A program made the position numbers and the translations under genes. This document shows, piece by piece, positions 37,884 to 47,340 of a stretch of DNA of 64,000 nucleotides (within the stretch, counting starts at the first letter, position 1; each line of letters starts with the position of its first letter). Source of the DNA: JAKVBK01 sp022447275. Its GTDB lineage: Bacteria; Pseudomonadota; Alphaproteobacteria; Rhodobacterales; Rhodobacteraceae. The stretch spans positions 1,302,001-1,366,000 of the forward strand of contig CP138932.1 in the NCBI GenBank assembly GCA_047125605.1. The letters run 5' to 3'. Under the pieces are notes generated by a model. That model saw only the letters and a list, made by a program, of their open reading frames with translations. It was not told the origin of the DNA and did no database searches.

Positions 37884-38558
37884 ATGATCCCGACCAGCCA
37901 TCCCGATGACGCTACCATCGCCCGCATCTCCGCCGGAATGTTGCTTGAGATTGGCGCCGTGCACTTCAATGCCAAGGACCCCTTCATTCTGGCATCGGGC
38001 CTGCCCTCCCCCACCTATATCGACTGCCGCAAGCTGATCTCTTTCCCGCGCATCCGCAGCACGTTGATGGATTTCCTGACGGTGAAGGTGATGCGGGATG
38101 CAGGCTTTGAGGCGTTCACCAACATCGCCGGGGGTGAAACCGCGGGCATTCCTTTCGCCGCCTTCGTGGCAGACCGGATGGCGCTGCCCATGTCCTATGT
38201 GCGCAAAAAGCCCAAGGGCTACGGCCGCAATGCCCGGATCGAGGGCGCAATGACAGAAACCGACCGCGTTCTGCTGGTGGAAGATCTGACAACCGATGGC
38301 GGCTCCAAGATCTCGTTTGTGGAGGCGATCCGCGATACCGGCGCAAGCTGTGCCCATACCGCCGTCATCTTCTATTACGGCATCTTCCCGGAAACCGAGG
38401 CCACGCTGGGCGATGCGGGAATCACCCTGCACCATCTGTGCACCTGGGCAGATGTGGTGGCCGAAGCGCGCCGGCGCGCGGCCTTTGATGCCCAAACCCT
38501 CGATGAGGTAGAGGCGTTTCTGGCCGATCCCCGGGCCTGGCAGGCTGCCCGCAGCTAA
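37884..38558 (+). CDS. pyrE: Orotate phosphoribosyltransferase
   Basis: 224 residues from ATG 37884 (AGGAG eight bases upstream). Converts orotate and PRPP to OMP. The type I PRTase PRPP-binding loop is visible as LLVEDLTTDGGSKISFVEA, and the flexible catalytic loop as YVRKKPKGYGRNARIEG. Other conserved segments are FILASGLPSPTYIDCRKL and NIAGGETAGIPFA. Confidence 0.96.
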   Translation: MIPTSHPDDATIARISAGMLLEIGAVHFNAKDPFILASGLPSPTYIDCRKLISFPRIRSTLMDFLTVKVMRDAGFEAFTNIAGGETAGIPFAAFVADRMALPMSYVRKKPKGYGRNARIEGAMTETDRVLLVEDLTTDGGSKISFVEAIRDTGASCAHTAVIFYYGIFPETEATLGDAGITLHHLCTWADVVAEARRRAAFDAQTLDEVEAFLADPRAWQAARS

Positions 38559-38564
38559 AATATC

Positions 38565-38597
38565 TGGGGACAAAGCTTGGGGATATCTTGGGGATAA
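38565..38597 (-). promoter_or_regulatory. Three tandem DnaA-box-like 9-mers
   Basis: Read on the minus strand, TTGTCCCCA (38573-38565), ATATCCCCA (38586-38578) and TTATCCCCA (38597-38589) lie 13 and 11 bases apart. The last differs from the DnaA box TTATCCACA by one base, the others by two. They sit just after the pyrE stop and before dnaB, together with a perfect box at 38711. A DnaA-controlled dnaB promoter region is inferred. Confidence 0.45.
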
Positions 38598-38710
38598 ACC
38601 GCGCCCGACCGCGTGATTGCCTGTCACGCGGCCCGGCGGACCCCGAAAAAGTGTAGCAAATGCGCCGCCACGCCCAACCGAGCCAAGTTTTCCCCACCGT
38701 TGTCCAAGGC

Positions 38711-38719
38711 TTATCCACA
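38711..38719 (+). promoter_or_regulatory. DnaA box upstream of dnaB
   Basis: TTATCCACA, an exact consensus DnaA box, 65 bases before the dnaB start. One such 9-mer can occur by chance, but here it shares a 225-base intergenic region with three near matches and precedes the replicative helicase gene. Confidence 0.55.
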
Positions 38720-38783
38720 GCCTTATCAAATTGGCCAAAGCCCGCGCGATCTGGCATGACAGGAAGGGACTGCAAGGGGATGC

Positions 38784-40361
38784 ATGATGAATGATTTGCC
38801 GCCACTGGAAAACGGGGACGGGCCAGATCCCTACGGTGAGGATCGCTCCGAGCCGCCCATGCCCGCCCTGCCAGACGCAGCGGCCCTGCCGATCCCACTG
38901 GATGGGGCCGGCCAGGAGGCGGACCCGATCCCCCACAATATCGACGCCGAACAGCAGTTGCTGGGCGCGATCTTGACCAACAATGACATTTTCGACCGGG
39001 TCGCATCGTTTCTGCAGCCCGAGCATTTCCATGACCCGGTGCACGCCCGCATCTACGAGGTGGCCTCTGCCCAGATTGCCAAGGGCCGACGCGCCTCTCC
39101 GGTGACTGTGAAAACCTTCCTCGAAGATGAGCCGGGCTTGCAGGAGCTGGGCGGTGCCGCCTATCTGGCCCGCATCGGTGCCGCTGCTATCGCCGCCTTT
39201 GCCGCCCGGGATTACGCCCAGATCATCTATGATCTGGCGATCCGCCGTGAATTGATGAGCTTGGGCAAGGATATCACTGCCAAAGCCGCCAAGGTGGATG
39301 TGGCCTCCGAGCCGCGTGATCAGATCGTGGAGGCCGAACAGCAGCTCTACAAACTGTCAGAGTCGGGAAAGTCGGAAACCGGCTTCCAATCCTTCCTCAA
39401 GGCTGTGACCGATGCGGTGAACGTGGCCAATGCGGCCTATCAGCGGGACGGCGGCCTTGCCGGCGTGTCAACCGGGCTGATGGACATGGACAAGAAGCTG
39501 GGCGGCCTGCACCGCTCTGACCTTCTGATCCTTGCCGGGCGCCCCTCTATGGGCAAGACATCGCTGGCCACCAACATTGCGTTCAACATTGCCAAGGCCT
39601 ACCAGCGCGGCATGCATCCCGATGGCACCGAAGGCGCTGTCGAAGGCGGGGTTGTGGGCTTCTACAGCCTCGAGATGAGCGCCGAACAGCTTGCGGCCCG
39701 GATCTTGTCAGAGGCCGCCGAGGTGCCCTCCGAGCAGATCCGACGCGGCGACATGACCGAGGTGGAGTTCCGCCGCTTCGTCGAGGCAGCGCGCAGCCTT
39801 GAGGCCTGCCCGCTTTATATTGATGACACCCCGGCCCTGCCGATCAGCCAATTGGCGGCCCGGGCCCGCCGCCTTAAGCGCACCCACGGGCTGGACGTAC
39901 TGATCATCGACTATCTTCAGCTGGTGAAAGGCACCGGCAAGGGCGACAACCGCGTCAATGAAATTTCAGAAATTTCTCAGGGCCTTAAAGCCATCGCAAA
40001 GGAGCTGGACATCCCTGTGATCGCCCTGTCTCAGCTGAGCCGCCAAGTCGAAAGCCGCGACGACAAACGTCCGCAGCTCTCTGACCTGCGGGAATCCGGC
40101 TCCATCGAGCAGGACGCCGACGTAGTTATGTTCGTGTTCCGCGAGGAATACTACAAGGAGCGGGAAAAGCCCGGCGACCATGATCTGGAAGCAATGGCAA
40201 AATGGCAGGAAGAAATGGCAAACCTGCACGGCAAGGCCGAGGTGATCATCGGCAAACAGCGTCACGGCCCCATCGGCACGGTGGAACTGTCCTTCGAAGG
40301 CCGCTTCACCCGTTTCGGCAATCTGGTCAAGCCGTGGCAGAACGACGGCGGCGGCTACTGA
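38784..40361 (+). CDS. dnaB: Replicative DNA helicase DnaB
   Basis: 525-residue hexameric helicase that unwinds the replication fork. The N-terminal domain starts at about residue 50 (PHNIDAEQQLLGAIL) after a Pro/Asp-rich extension, then a linker and a RecA-like ATPase with Walker A AGRPSMGKTSLA, Walker B LIIDYLQLV, and the DnaB motifs ISQGLKAIAKELDIPVIALS and RESGSIEQDADVVMF. No intein is present. Start ATG 38784; the adjacent ATG 38787 is equivalent. Confidence 0.97.
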   Translation: MMNDLPPLENGDGPDPYGEDRSEPPMPALPDAAALPIPLDGAGQEADPIPHNIDAEQQLLGAILTNNDIFDRVASFLQPEHFHDPVHARIYEVASAQIAKGRRASPVTVKTFLEDEPGLQELGGAAYLARIGAAAIAAFAARDYAQIIYDLAIRRELMSLGKDITAKAAKVDVASEPRDQIVEAEQQLYKLSESGKSETGFQSFLKAVTDAVNVANAAYQRDGGLAGVSTGLMDMDKKLGGLHRSDLLILAGRPSMGKTSLATNIAFNIAKAYQRGMHPDGTEGAVEGGVVGFYSLEMSAEQLAARILSEAAEVPSEQIRRGDMTEVEFRRFVEAARSLEACPLYIDDTPALPISQLAARARRLKRTHGLDVLIIDYLQLVKGTGKGDNRVNEISEISQGLKAIAKELDIPVIALSQLSRQVESRDDKRPQLSDLRESGSIEQDADVVMFVFREEYYKEREKPGDHDLEAMAKWQEEMANLHGKAEVIIGKQRHGPIGTVELSFEGRFTRFGNLVKPWQNDGGGY

Positions 40362-40821
40362 AGCCAATCAGGATCACCAAGAAACGACAATCGTCTAGCG
40401 CTGGAACGGCTGTAGGGGCACCGCGCTGGCGTTTGGCATATACAGGGCAAGAGCATCACGGACAGCTTTCCGTTGCAGAGAGAGGCCCACGAGATTTATG
40501 AAATCAAGGATCTACGGGTAATCGTATTTGGTTGTCCCCTACAGCGAATTTTCGGCGGCTCTGTCCCATCAAGTCCTGCACGCGACGCACCCTTTCCCCG
40601 CGGCGAGGCGATACTCTGCATGCGTAAGTTCCAGCTTCTCAGTTTCCCAAGGCTCCGAATTGGCCCGGGCAAATGATCAAGCGTCAAAAAAGGTCTACCC
40701 TTCAACGGAAAGAACTTGGTATGTGTCAAAGCTACCAGCTATTGCGGGCACAAACAGGGGCATCATCCGCCTAAACGTGCGCCCCGAGTAGGCGCGATGC
40801 ACATTCAAAGAATGTCGGCAG
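40362..40821. other. Gene-free region between convergent dnaB and transglycosylase genes
   Basis: 460 bases with short open frames only, none with recognisable protein similarity. A GC-rich imperfect palindrome occurs near 40776-40795. No rRNA, tRNA, tmRNA or T-tract terminator was recognised. Both flanking genes end here, so it is unusually long for a convergent spacer. Confidence 0.45.
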
Positions 40822-41472
40822 CTAGCGGCCCCAGATCGTTCGAACGTAATCCTGCGTTTCCTTGTAGGGCGGCACACCGCCGTGGCGCTCTAGGGCTTCC
40901 GGGCCAGCATTGTAGGCCGCAAGAGCCAGTCGCCATGACCGAAAGCGCTTGTGCATCATCGACAGATATCGTGCGCCGCCGTCAAGGTTTTGCATGGGAT
41001 CGTCAGGGTCCACGCCCAAGGCACGGGCCGTGGCTGGCATCAGTTGCGCAAGACCCAACGCGCCTTTAGGAGACACGGCATCGGCTTGCCAGCCACTTTC
41101 CTGCTGCACCAGCTTCAAGAAGAGATCCTCCGGCACCGCGTGGCGTCGGGCGGCTGCGCGGGCCGCAGCGAGGAACGGCCCCTTGTAGGAGCCGCGCCAA
41201 GGTCTGTTCAAGCCGCTCCCGTCCGCTTCAGGGGTTGGCTGCAAGCGGACGGAATTCTGGTATTGCTCTGCTGCGCGCCCATCCAGAACGCGGAGCTGGT
41301 TTTTGAACAGCTGGGCGCGGGATTTCGTCGAGACGGATTGCGCCTGCGCAGATGTGGTCCAAAGGGCTGCAATCAGACAGCCAGCCGAAAGCAGGCCGGC
41401 AAAAATCCTGCTTTGGGAAAGGACGGTCTGTCGATGCACCACGAACAACGCTCCAACGATTTGGCTGTGCAC
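40822..41472 (-). CDS. Lytic transglycosylase, SLT domain
   Basis: 216-residue exported protein. Hydrophobic signal segment at about 22-44 (cleavage near TSAQAQ), then a soluble lytic transglycosylase domain with catalytic Glu125 in KLVQQESGWQADAVSPKGA, GLAQLMPATARALG, and AYNAGPEALERHGGVPPYKETQDYV. It cleaves peptidoglycan glycan strands to 1,6-anhydro products. The N-terminus before the signal is long; GTG 41439 with an upstream GGAG could be the true start. Divergent from ssb. Confidence 0.9.
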   Translation of the reverse strand: MHSQIVGALFVVHRQTVLSQSRIFAGLLSAGCLIAALWTTSAQAQSVSTKSRAQLFKNQLRVLDGRAAEQYQNSVRLQPTPEADGSGLNRPWRGSYKGPFLAAARAAARRHAVPEDLFLKLVQQESGWQADAVSPKGALGLAQLMPATARALGVDPDDPMQNLDGGARYLSMMHKRFRSWRLALAAYNAGPEALERHGGVPPYKETQDYVRTIWGR

Positions 41473-41673
41473 GTTCTAACATGGGATGGCGCGTCAGGGA
41501 ATCCACAAGCACTGTTTCTCTCTTCCGCGCATTTCTCCGCCGCCCCCCTGTATTCCCGCGCTGCATCTTGTACCGTGCCATTCCACGCGGGTGGGATTCG
41601 CAGCAGGCGTGCCGCCCTGCCCCGCCCGCGACACCACGAAAGACAATGAGATTTACGAAAAGGGGCGAACAGT

Positions 41674-42192
41674 ATGGCCGGATCCGTGAACAAGGTGATC
41701 CTGATCGGGAATTTGGGGCGTGACCCCGAAGTGCGCAATTTCCAGAACGGTGGGAAAGTGTGCAACCTGCGCATCGCCACCTCTGAGCGCTGGCGCGACC
41801 GCAACACCGGTGAGAACCGGGAGCGCACCGAATGGCACAGCGTCGCGATCTTTTCCGAGCCGCTGGTCAAAGTGGCCGAGCAGTATCTTCGCAAAGGCTC
41901 GAAGGTTTACATCGAAGGCCAGCTTGAGACCCGCAAATGGCAGGATCAAAGCGGGCAGGACCGGTATTCCACCGAGGTTGTTCTGCGCCCCTACCGCAGT
42001 GAACTGACCATGCTGGATGGCCGTGGCGAAGGCGGCGGCATGGGCGGTGGCGGCACCGGTGGCGGCGGTGGCTATGTGGATGACCGTTCTGGTGGCGCCT
42101 ACGCTGGCGGCAACGACAACTACGGCGGCAGCTCTGGCGGCGGGCGCGGCCCGGCACCTGCCTCTGATCTGGATGATGAAATCCCGTTCTGA
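41674..42192 (+). CDS. ssb: Single-stranded DNA-binding protein
   Basis: 172 residues. N-terminal OB fold (about 1-112: VNKVILIGNLGRDPEVR, WHSVAIFSEPL, GSKVYIEGQLETRKWQ), a Gly-rich disordered linker and the acidic C-terminal tip DLDDEIPF that recruits partner proteins. Protects ssDNA in replication, recombination and repair. The 201 bases to the divergent transglycosylase gene hold its promoter; no convincing LexA site was found there. Confidence 0.97.
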   Translation: MAGSVNKVILIGNLGRDPEVRNFQNGGKVCNLRIATSERWRDRNTGENRERTEWHSVAIFSEPLVKVAEQYLRKGSKVYIEGQLETRKWQDQSGQDRYSTEVVLRPYRSELTMLDGRGEGGGMGGGGTGGGGGYVDDRSGGAYAGGNDNYGGSSGGGRGPAPASDLDDEIPF

Positions 42193-42235
42193 TCCATTGA
42201 CTGGGCGCGACCCATGCCCTGCAGCCCATGGACAG

Positions 42236-42269
42236 AAAAAAAAGAAACGGGGCGCGACCGGCCCCGTTT
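42236..42269 (-). terminator. Intrinsic terminator between ssb and queA
   Basis: AAACGGGGC (42245-42253) pairs with GCCCCGTTT (42261-42269). On the minus strand the stem is followed by a T-rich run (eight T at 42243-42236). It therefore mainly ends transcripts coming from queA and the AsmA-like gene, although the hairpin lies 50-75 bases after ssb and may also slow that transcript. Confidence 0.85.
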
Positions 42270-42447
42270 CCCCTACCCGATAAGTCAGGCGTGCCATAAT
42301 CACGAAGGCCGTTGCACCGATCCCCGGGCACGCGCAGCCAGAGGTCAAAGCCTGGGCACGCATCAAACCTCAGCAAACGCTGATACAGGCACCCCGGTCG
42401 CACTCTTTATCTAACGGCAGAAATGTTTCACGGGGACGCCCCGCGGA

Positions 42448-43497
42448 TCACGGCAGCAGCAGTGAGCTGTCCCCGTAAGAGAAGAACCGATACTTCTCAG
42501 CAATCGCGTGATCGTAGATTGTCTTGATCCGATCCGCGCCCATCCAGGCGGCAACCAGCATCATCAACGTTGATTTTGGCAGGTGAAAATTCGTCATCAG
42601 GCCATCGACCACCTGAAACTCGAAACCAGGTGTAATGAAGATGTCCGTGGCGCCATCCCAGGCCTGCAAACCGCCAGGTGCGCGGGCCGCGGCTTCGAGC
42701 AAGCGCAGGGCGGTGGTGCCCACGGCGATCACCCGCCCGCCGCGGGCTTTTGTCTCGGCGATCTCTGCAACCGCCTGCGCCGTGAGTTGTCCGCGCTCCG
42801 CATGCATTTTGTGATCCCGGATATCATCCACCTTCACCGGCAAGAAGGTCCCGGCGCCCACATGCAGGGTGACGTGGCTGAAATCGACGCCCCTGCGGGC
42901 CAGCGCGGCAAGAAGCTCTTCATCGAAATGCAAACTCGCCGTGGGCGCTGCCACAGCACCGGACCGGTTTGCCCATACCGTCTGATAGTCAGACTTGTCC
43001 GCCGCATCTGCAGGGCGTTTGGCCGCGATATAGGGGGGCAATGGCATTGCGCCTGTGGCCTCAAGCGCCGCCTCGAAAGCCTCTCCCTGGGCATCAAAGG
43101 CCAGATGCACCTGGCCCTCATGGATCCGCACCACCCGCGCGCATAATGTCGGCGAAAAGACGATTTCCTCACCCTCTGCCAGCTTGCGCAATGGCTTGGC
43201 CAATGCAGACCATGTTCCATCCTGCCCCGGCTCCAACAGGGTCACCTCGATGCCTGCAGAGACCCGCCCTTGCCCGCTGTCGCGCCAGCGTTTGCCGCTC
43301 AGCCGTGCAGGGATTACCTTGGTATCGTTCAGCACCAGCCGGTCACCGGGCTGCAGGATCTGATCCAGTTGATTGACCACCCTATCCTCGATCCCGTCGC
43401 CCTGCGCCAAGAGCAGACGCGCCGAAGACCGCGGACGCGCCGGACGCGTGGCAATCAAGTCTTCGGGCAGATCAAAATCGAAATCGGACAAACGCAT
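42448..43497 (-). CDS. queA: S-adenosylmethionine:tRNA ribosyltransferase-isomerase
   Basis: 349 residues. Transfers the ribosyl part of SAM to preQ1-modified tRNA to make epoxyqueuosine. MRLSDFDFDLPEDLIATRPA at the N-terminus, RLVLNDTKVIPARL, HVTLHVGAGTFLPV and TNFHLPKSTLMMLV are diagnostic. Lies 47 bases downstream of the AsmA-like gene on the same strand. Confidence 0.96.
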   Translation of the reverse strand: MRLSDFDFDLPEDLIATRPARPRSSARLLLAQGDGIEDRVVNQLDQILQPGDRLVLNDTKVIPARLSGKRWRDSGQGRVSAGIEVTLLEPGQDGTWSALAKPLRKLAEGEEIVFSPTLCARVVRIHEGQVHLAFDAQGEAFEAALEATGAMPLPPYIAAKRPADAADKSDYQTVWANRSGAVAAPTASLHFDEELLAALARRGVDFSHVTLHVGAGTFLPVKVDDIRDHKMHAERGQLTAQAVAEIAETKARGGRVIAVGTTALRLLEAAARAPGGLQAWDGATDIFITPGFEFQVVDGLMTNFHLPKSTLMMLVAAWMGADRIKTIYDHAIAEKYRFFSYGDSSLLLP

Positions 43498-43544
43498 GGG
43501 GCTCTCTCATTGTTTTCGGCGCTGGCCTTCCGCCAGACCGCCCC

Positions 43545-46500
43545 CTAATCCGTCGTGGCTGGGGATTGCCGGCGGAAAAGCTCCCGAAAGGCGCCCGGTG
43601 TCAAGATGGACAATGGGTTCACGACAAGCCGGGGATCGCGGGCCGGCCCGCTCAATTGATAGCTGAAGCCAAACAAACCTTCGCCCCGGCGCACAGAGAA
43701 AATCTGCCCAATGCCGTTGAGCGCATAGATCGGGGACAACACGCCCTGCATGTTCAGTTGATCCGCCTTGAGATCATACACCCCATCCATGGAGACCCCG
43801 AGCGAAGGCCCAAATCCAGCCCCCGACCGTAGGACGATCCGATCGGGGCTGAGCACAAACTCCGCATCGATCGTGGAAAACAGCAGTCCCGGGCCGTTGA
43901 GCTGTTCCAGCAGGCCGATCACGGACACCGTATTGAGCAGCGCCGCAAGCCCCGGGGCCGAGGTGACCCGGGTGTTCTTGACCTCCAACCTCCCGTCGTA
44001 GCTGCGCTTTGCCCCGCGCGGGCGCAAGGTCAGCGACAACTCTCCACCATTGGCTTTCTCAAAGAACCCGGCCGCCCGCAGCACCGCACCGGCATCTGCA
44101 CCAGTGACGCGAATGGCGGTGCCGTTTCCGTTGTCATCGGGCGCCACCTGCCCCCGCACCGCCGCAGAGCCATTGACACTGGCCGTGAAGGCCCCTGAAA
44201 GCCCCCTTGGGCCAGCGGTGACATCGCCGCGCAAAGTGCGCAGCACGATGCTCTCGGAGACGGTCAACCGATCGAGCGACAGGGCGATCGGGCTGCCGCC
44301 CGACCCGTATGAATTGCCGCCGCCCCCAGAGCCGAGGCGCCGCAAATCAATCCGCCCTCCGCGGACCGCAATCGCTGGCGCGCGCCCCGCTCCGCGCGAT
44401 GACACGGTGACAGGCGCATCGATCCAGCCGCCCAGACGGAAGCGATCCAATGTCAGGCTTTCAAAGGCCGCGGCGTCGCCCAGTTGCACGGCGCCCTCTG
44501 CCGAAAGGCCCGCCACCTCCAGTGAGATTTCCGGAATTTCCGGCACCGCGCCGAGCTGGCCTGACACCACGAGGGATCCGGTTTCATTGCGGGGTTTCGT
44601 CCAGCCCAGAGGCGCGATGGCCAGTTCCACGCGATTGAGATCGCTGCGCACCTCAAATGTCGGCGGCTGGCCATTGGCCGGGATTTCGACGCGGACATCG
44701 GCGCGCCCGGTGCCCGAAACACTGCCCTCGGGCAGGGTCACGCCGATGGCCCGCAAGGCGGGATCGCTCAGCTCGGCCGTCACGTCGACGATCGAGGGCG
44801 TGCCAGCCCCCTGCGGCCCTATCTTTCGCCGGAACGTGCCCTCGACCGGCACGCCGGAGAATTGCGCCGGGCCACTCAGTGTCAAAAGCGCATTGTCCGC
44901 CTGAAGAAACAGCTGTTCTGCCGTCAGCGTTCTGCCCGGCACCAAGCGTTCTGCCACGACATCACGCAGCACCGCCTGCACGGAAACGACCGTGTCCTCA
45001 AACTTCACCTTTGGCCGCAAGGGCCAACTGACATTTGCCTGAAGGCTGACGTTGCCTGCATCGGCCAGTATCGTCTGCTCCGGTACGCCGCGTAAAAGCC
45101 GCAGAGGCGCCTGATCGAGGATGGACAGCATTTCCACCAGGTCCCCCTCAGCTTTCAGATCCAGCTCCCCCTGAGCGGGGCGCACCCCCAGCACTGGCAC
45201 CCGGAACACGCTGCCGGACAGGTCCAAACCTTCGCCCCCCTCGGGGGCTTGCACCCGGCCCTGTTCAAAGCTGAGTGTGAAACCATTGCTTCCCAGCGAT
45301 GCATAGCCCGCACCCTCTCGGATGGGGGGAAACCCTTCCTTCAGGGGGGAGAACACAGTTTCATCAAAGCGCCATGTCATTTCCCGCCGGAACGGCACAT
45401 CGGGTGCGACCCGAAGAGCGACGCGGAAATCATCGAGGCGGGCTTCTTGGAGCGCCTGCGTCAGCCAGACACGCGTCCGCGGGGCCAGCGCCATGGGCCA
45501 AAGATCCAGCGCCGCATCGGCCCGCACAGTCTCCACGTTGCCATCCAGCGCGGCCTCCCACCCCTCCGGCACGGCCCGCACATATCCGCTTGCGTGCAGC
45601 CGTGTCGGCGGTGGCGCCACGTCATTGGCAGAAGCACCCGCGGTGCCTGCGGTGGACACGAGAGTGAGTTGGCCGACATCCACCGCGAAGGGATCAAGGG
45701 TGATGCGCACATCCGCCGCGACGTCCGAAAACTCCGCAGATGTTTCGAATACCCCTTCTGGATCAAGTGTCAGCCGCGTGCCTTGCAATTGGGCCACAAG
45801 GCTTTCCGGAAGGCGCGATTCAGCCTGCTCTCCTGTGACAAAGGCATGTCCGCGGCCCTCAAACGTGACCACCGGGCCGCTGAGCCGCAGATCGTCAAAT
45901 GTCAGGCGCGCCCGCTCTGGATCATAAGAAAAATAGGCCCGTGCGGCGTTGAAAGGTACCGGGTCTACTTGCGCCCTCAAAACGCCCGCGCCGATCTCCA
46001 ACTTCCCGGACAGGCTGTCGACACCGTCTTCCTCGCTCAACTCCGCCCGCACCATGCCGGATACGGGGGCATCCAGCGGTGCCAGGAATGCTAGCGCAGG
46101 GCTTTGCGCGGCGATCTCTTGGGCTGGTATATGGGCAAGCCGCGCAGACACTGAGGCAGCCTGCCCCCCGCGCGGCATTGACATTGTAACGTGCGCCTCT
46201 GGAACAAGATCCTCCGCGCCGGGCCCCTCAGGCGCGACATCGGGCAGGGCCAGGGAGGCCGCGATTGAAACGGTTTGCGCGTCCTGAGACAGAACAATCT
46301 TGCCGCGTTCGATCATCCAGACACGATCTGCCCGCGCATCCCGAAGCTCCAGAGTGATATCCTCTGCGGAAATCTTCTCGATCGACGCCAAAGCCGGTTG
46401 TTGGAACGCCGTATCCACCCGTGCCAGCAGTTCTGAAAGGCTGGCGGGCGCCCCCATCTGTGCGACACCGCCAAAGCCAAGATCAAACGCGCCTTCCGCA

Positions 46501-47168
46501 TCCCGGCTCAGCACAAGACGTGCGCCCCCGATCCGCAGGCCTTCAGGCTGAAACTGCCCTTTCAGCATGGCTGTGCGGTCAACGTCGATTTCCATCTCTG
46601 GAATGCGTACGAGTTCGATGGGCAGAGCGTCTGCCTGTGCGGGCAAGGTCAACCCGACACCTTTGAATTGCAGTCTGGGCGTCGACAGGTCCGAAAACCG
46701 CAGGGCGAGACCATCTATGCTCAGTTCAGCGCCGGGCAAGTCCTGGTCAAGGCTGCTGACCACATGCTCGGTTATCCAGTTGGGAAGGTGGATGTCACGC
46801 CCGCTGAGGGTGACAAGGGCAACAGCAGAAATCAAAGCCAGCAGAACGGCCACTTCGAAAAGCCCACTGCCCAGCCAGGCAAGCCAACCGCGACGCCGGG
46901 GCATGAGGCGAGCAGGCCGCGCAGTTACATCTGACAAGCGCGCGTTTTGGCCATCTTCAGAGGCCTGCGCCCACTCCAATGTCGCTGACGCATCCGCCGA
47001 GGCTGCGTCGGCCTGCACGGCACTATCTGCTGATCCGGACACAGGTTCAGACGCGGCACCATCAGAAACAGGCGTAGCAACCTTATCTCCAGCGCGACGG
47101 GATGCGAAAACAGGCGCATCAGCCCCTGCCGCATCGTTGCGTCCATTCCTGGCGTCTTTGTCCGCCAT
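43545..47168 (-). CDS. Very large AsmA-like (YhdP/DUF3971) envelope protein
   Basis: 1207 residues. A polar Ala/Asp-rich N-terminus (about 1-85), one membrane helix (about 97-122, WLAWLGSGLFEVAVLLALIS) and a long beta-rich periplasmic body of repeating strands. The C-terminus has the AsmA_2-type ending (FGPSLGVSMDGVYDLKADQL, then LSPIYALNGIGQIF and FSYQLSGPARDPRLVVNPLS). YhdP-like proteins form inner-to-outer membrane bridges for phospholipid transport; that role here is inferred from architecture. Upstream of queA. Confidence 0.85.
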   Translation of the reverse strand: MADKDARNGRNDAAGADAPVFASRRAGDKVATPVSDGAASEPVSGSADSAVQADAASADASATLEWAQASEDGQNARLSDVTARPARLMPRRRGWLAWLGSGLFEVAVLLALISAVALVTLSGRDIHLPNWITEHVVSSLDQDLPGAELSIDGLALRFSDLSTPRLQFKGVGLTLPAQADALPIELVRIPEMEIDVDRTAMLKGQFQPEGLRIGGARLVLSRDAEGAFDLGFGGVAQMGAPASLSELLARVDTAFQQPALASIEKISAEDITLELRDARADRVWMIERGKIVLSQDAQTVSIAASLALPDVAPEGPGAEDLVPEAHVTMSMPRGGQAASVSARLAHIPAQEIAAQSPALAFLAPLDAPVSGMVRAELSEEDGVDSLSGKLEIGAGVLRAQVDPVPFNAARAYFSYDPERARLTFDDLRLSGPVVTFEGRGHAFVTGEQAESRLPESLVAQLQGTRLTLDPEGVFETSAEFSDVAADVRITLDPFAVDVGQLTLVSTAGTAGASANDVAPPPTRLHASGYVRAVPEGWEAALDGNVETVRADAALDLWPMALAPRTRVWLTQALQEARLDDFRVALRVAPDVPFRREMTWRFDETVFSPLKEGFPPIREGAGYASLGSNGFTLSFEQGRVQAPEGGEGLDLSGSVFRVPVLGVRPAQGELDLKAEGDLVEMLSILDQAPLRLLRGVPEQTILADAGNVSLQANVSWPLRPKVKFEDTVVSVQAVLRDVVAERLVPGRTLTAEQLFLQADNALLTLSGPAQFSGVPVEGTFRRKIGPQGAGTPSIVDVTAELSDPALRAIGVTLPEGSVSGTGRADVRVEIPANGQPPTFEVRSDLNRVELAIAPLGWTKPRNETGSLVVSGQLGAVPEIPEISLEVAGLSAEGAVQLGDAAAFESLTLDRFRLGGWIDAPVTVSSRGAGRAPAIAVRGGRIDLRRLGSGGGGNSYGSGGSPIALSLDRLTVSESIVLRTLRGDVTAGPRGLSGAFTASVNGSAAVRGQVAPDDNGNGTAIRVTGADAGAVLRAAGFFEKANGGELSLTLRPRGAKRSYDGRLEVKNTRVTSAPGLAALLNTVSVIGLLEQLNGPGLLFSTIDAEFVLSPDRIVLRSGAGFGPSLGVSMDGVYDLKADQLNMQGVLSPIYALNGIGQIFSVRRGEGLFGFSYQLSGPARDPRLVVNPLSILTPGAFRELFRRQSPATTD

Positions 47169-47340
47169 CGTGTTCCCATATCCTGCTCGGGTTGCCCCGA
47201 TTGTGCGCGCAGCACATCCCCATCCTGCCCGGTTGCGCGGGGTGTGGCTTTTCGCCTTTCTAATCGCGCGCCCAGCACTACAACTCTAGCAGCCCCAAAG
47301 GCCGGGGCACAGTGCTTTACATCGACCTGAGGATACTGTG

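Noticed and set aside
38559..38783. Chromosomal origin of replication at the DnaA-box cluster
   Set aside because: Only one perfect box, no obvious AT-rich unwinding element, and no origin-linked genes such as hemE, parAB or dnaA nearby.
41440..41500. LexA/SOS box upstream of ssb (GTTG-N7-GTTC type)
   Set aside because: The only candidate has a mismatch in a core half-site and lies about 230 bases upstream, inside the transglycosylase coding region.
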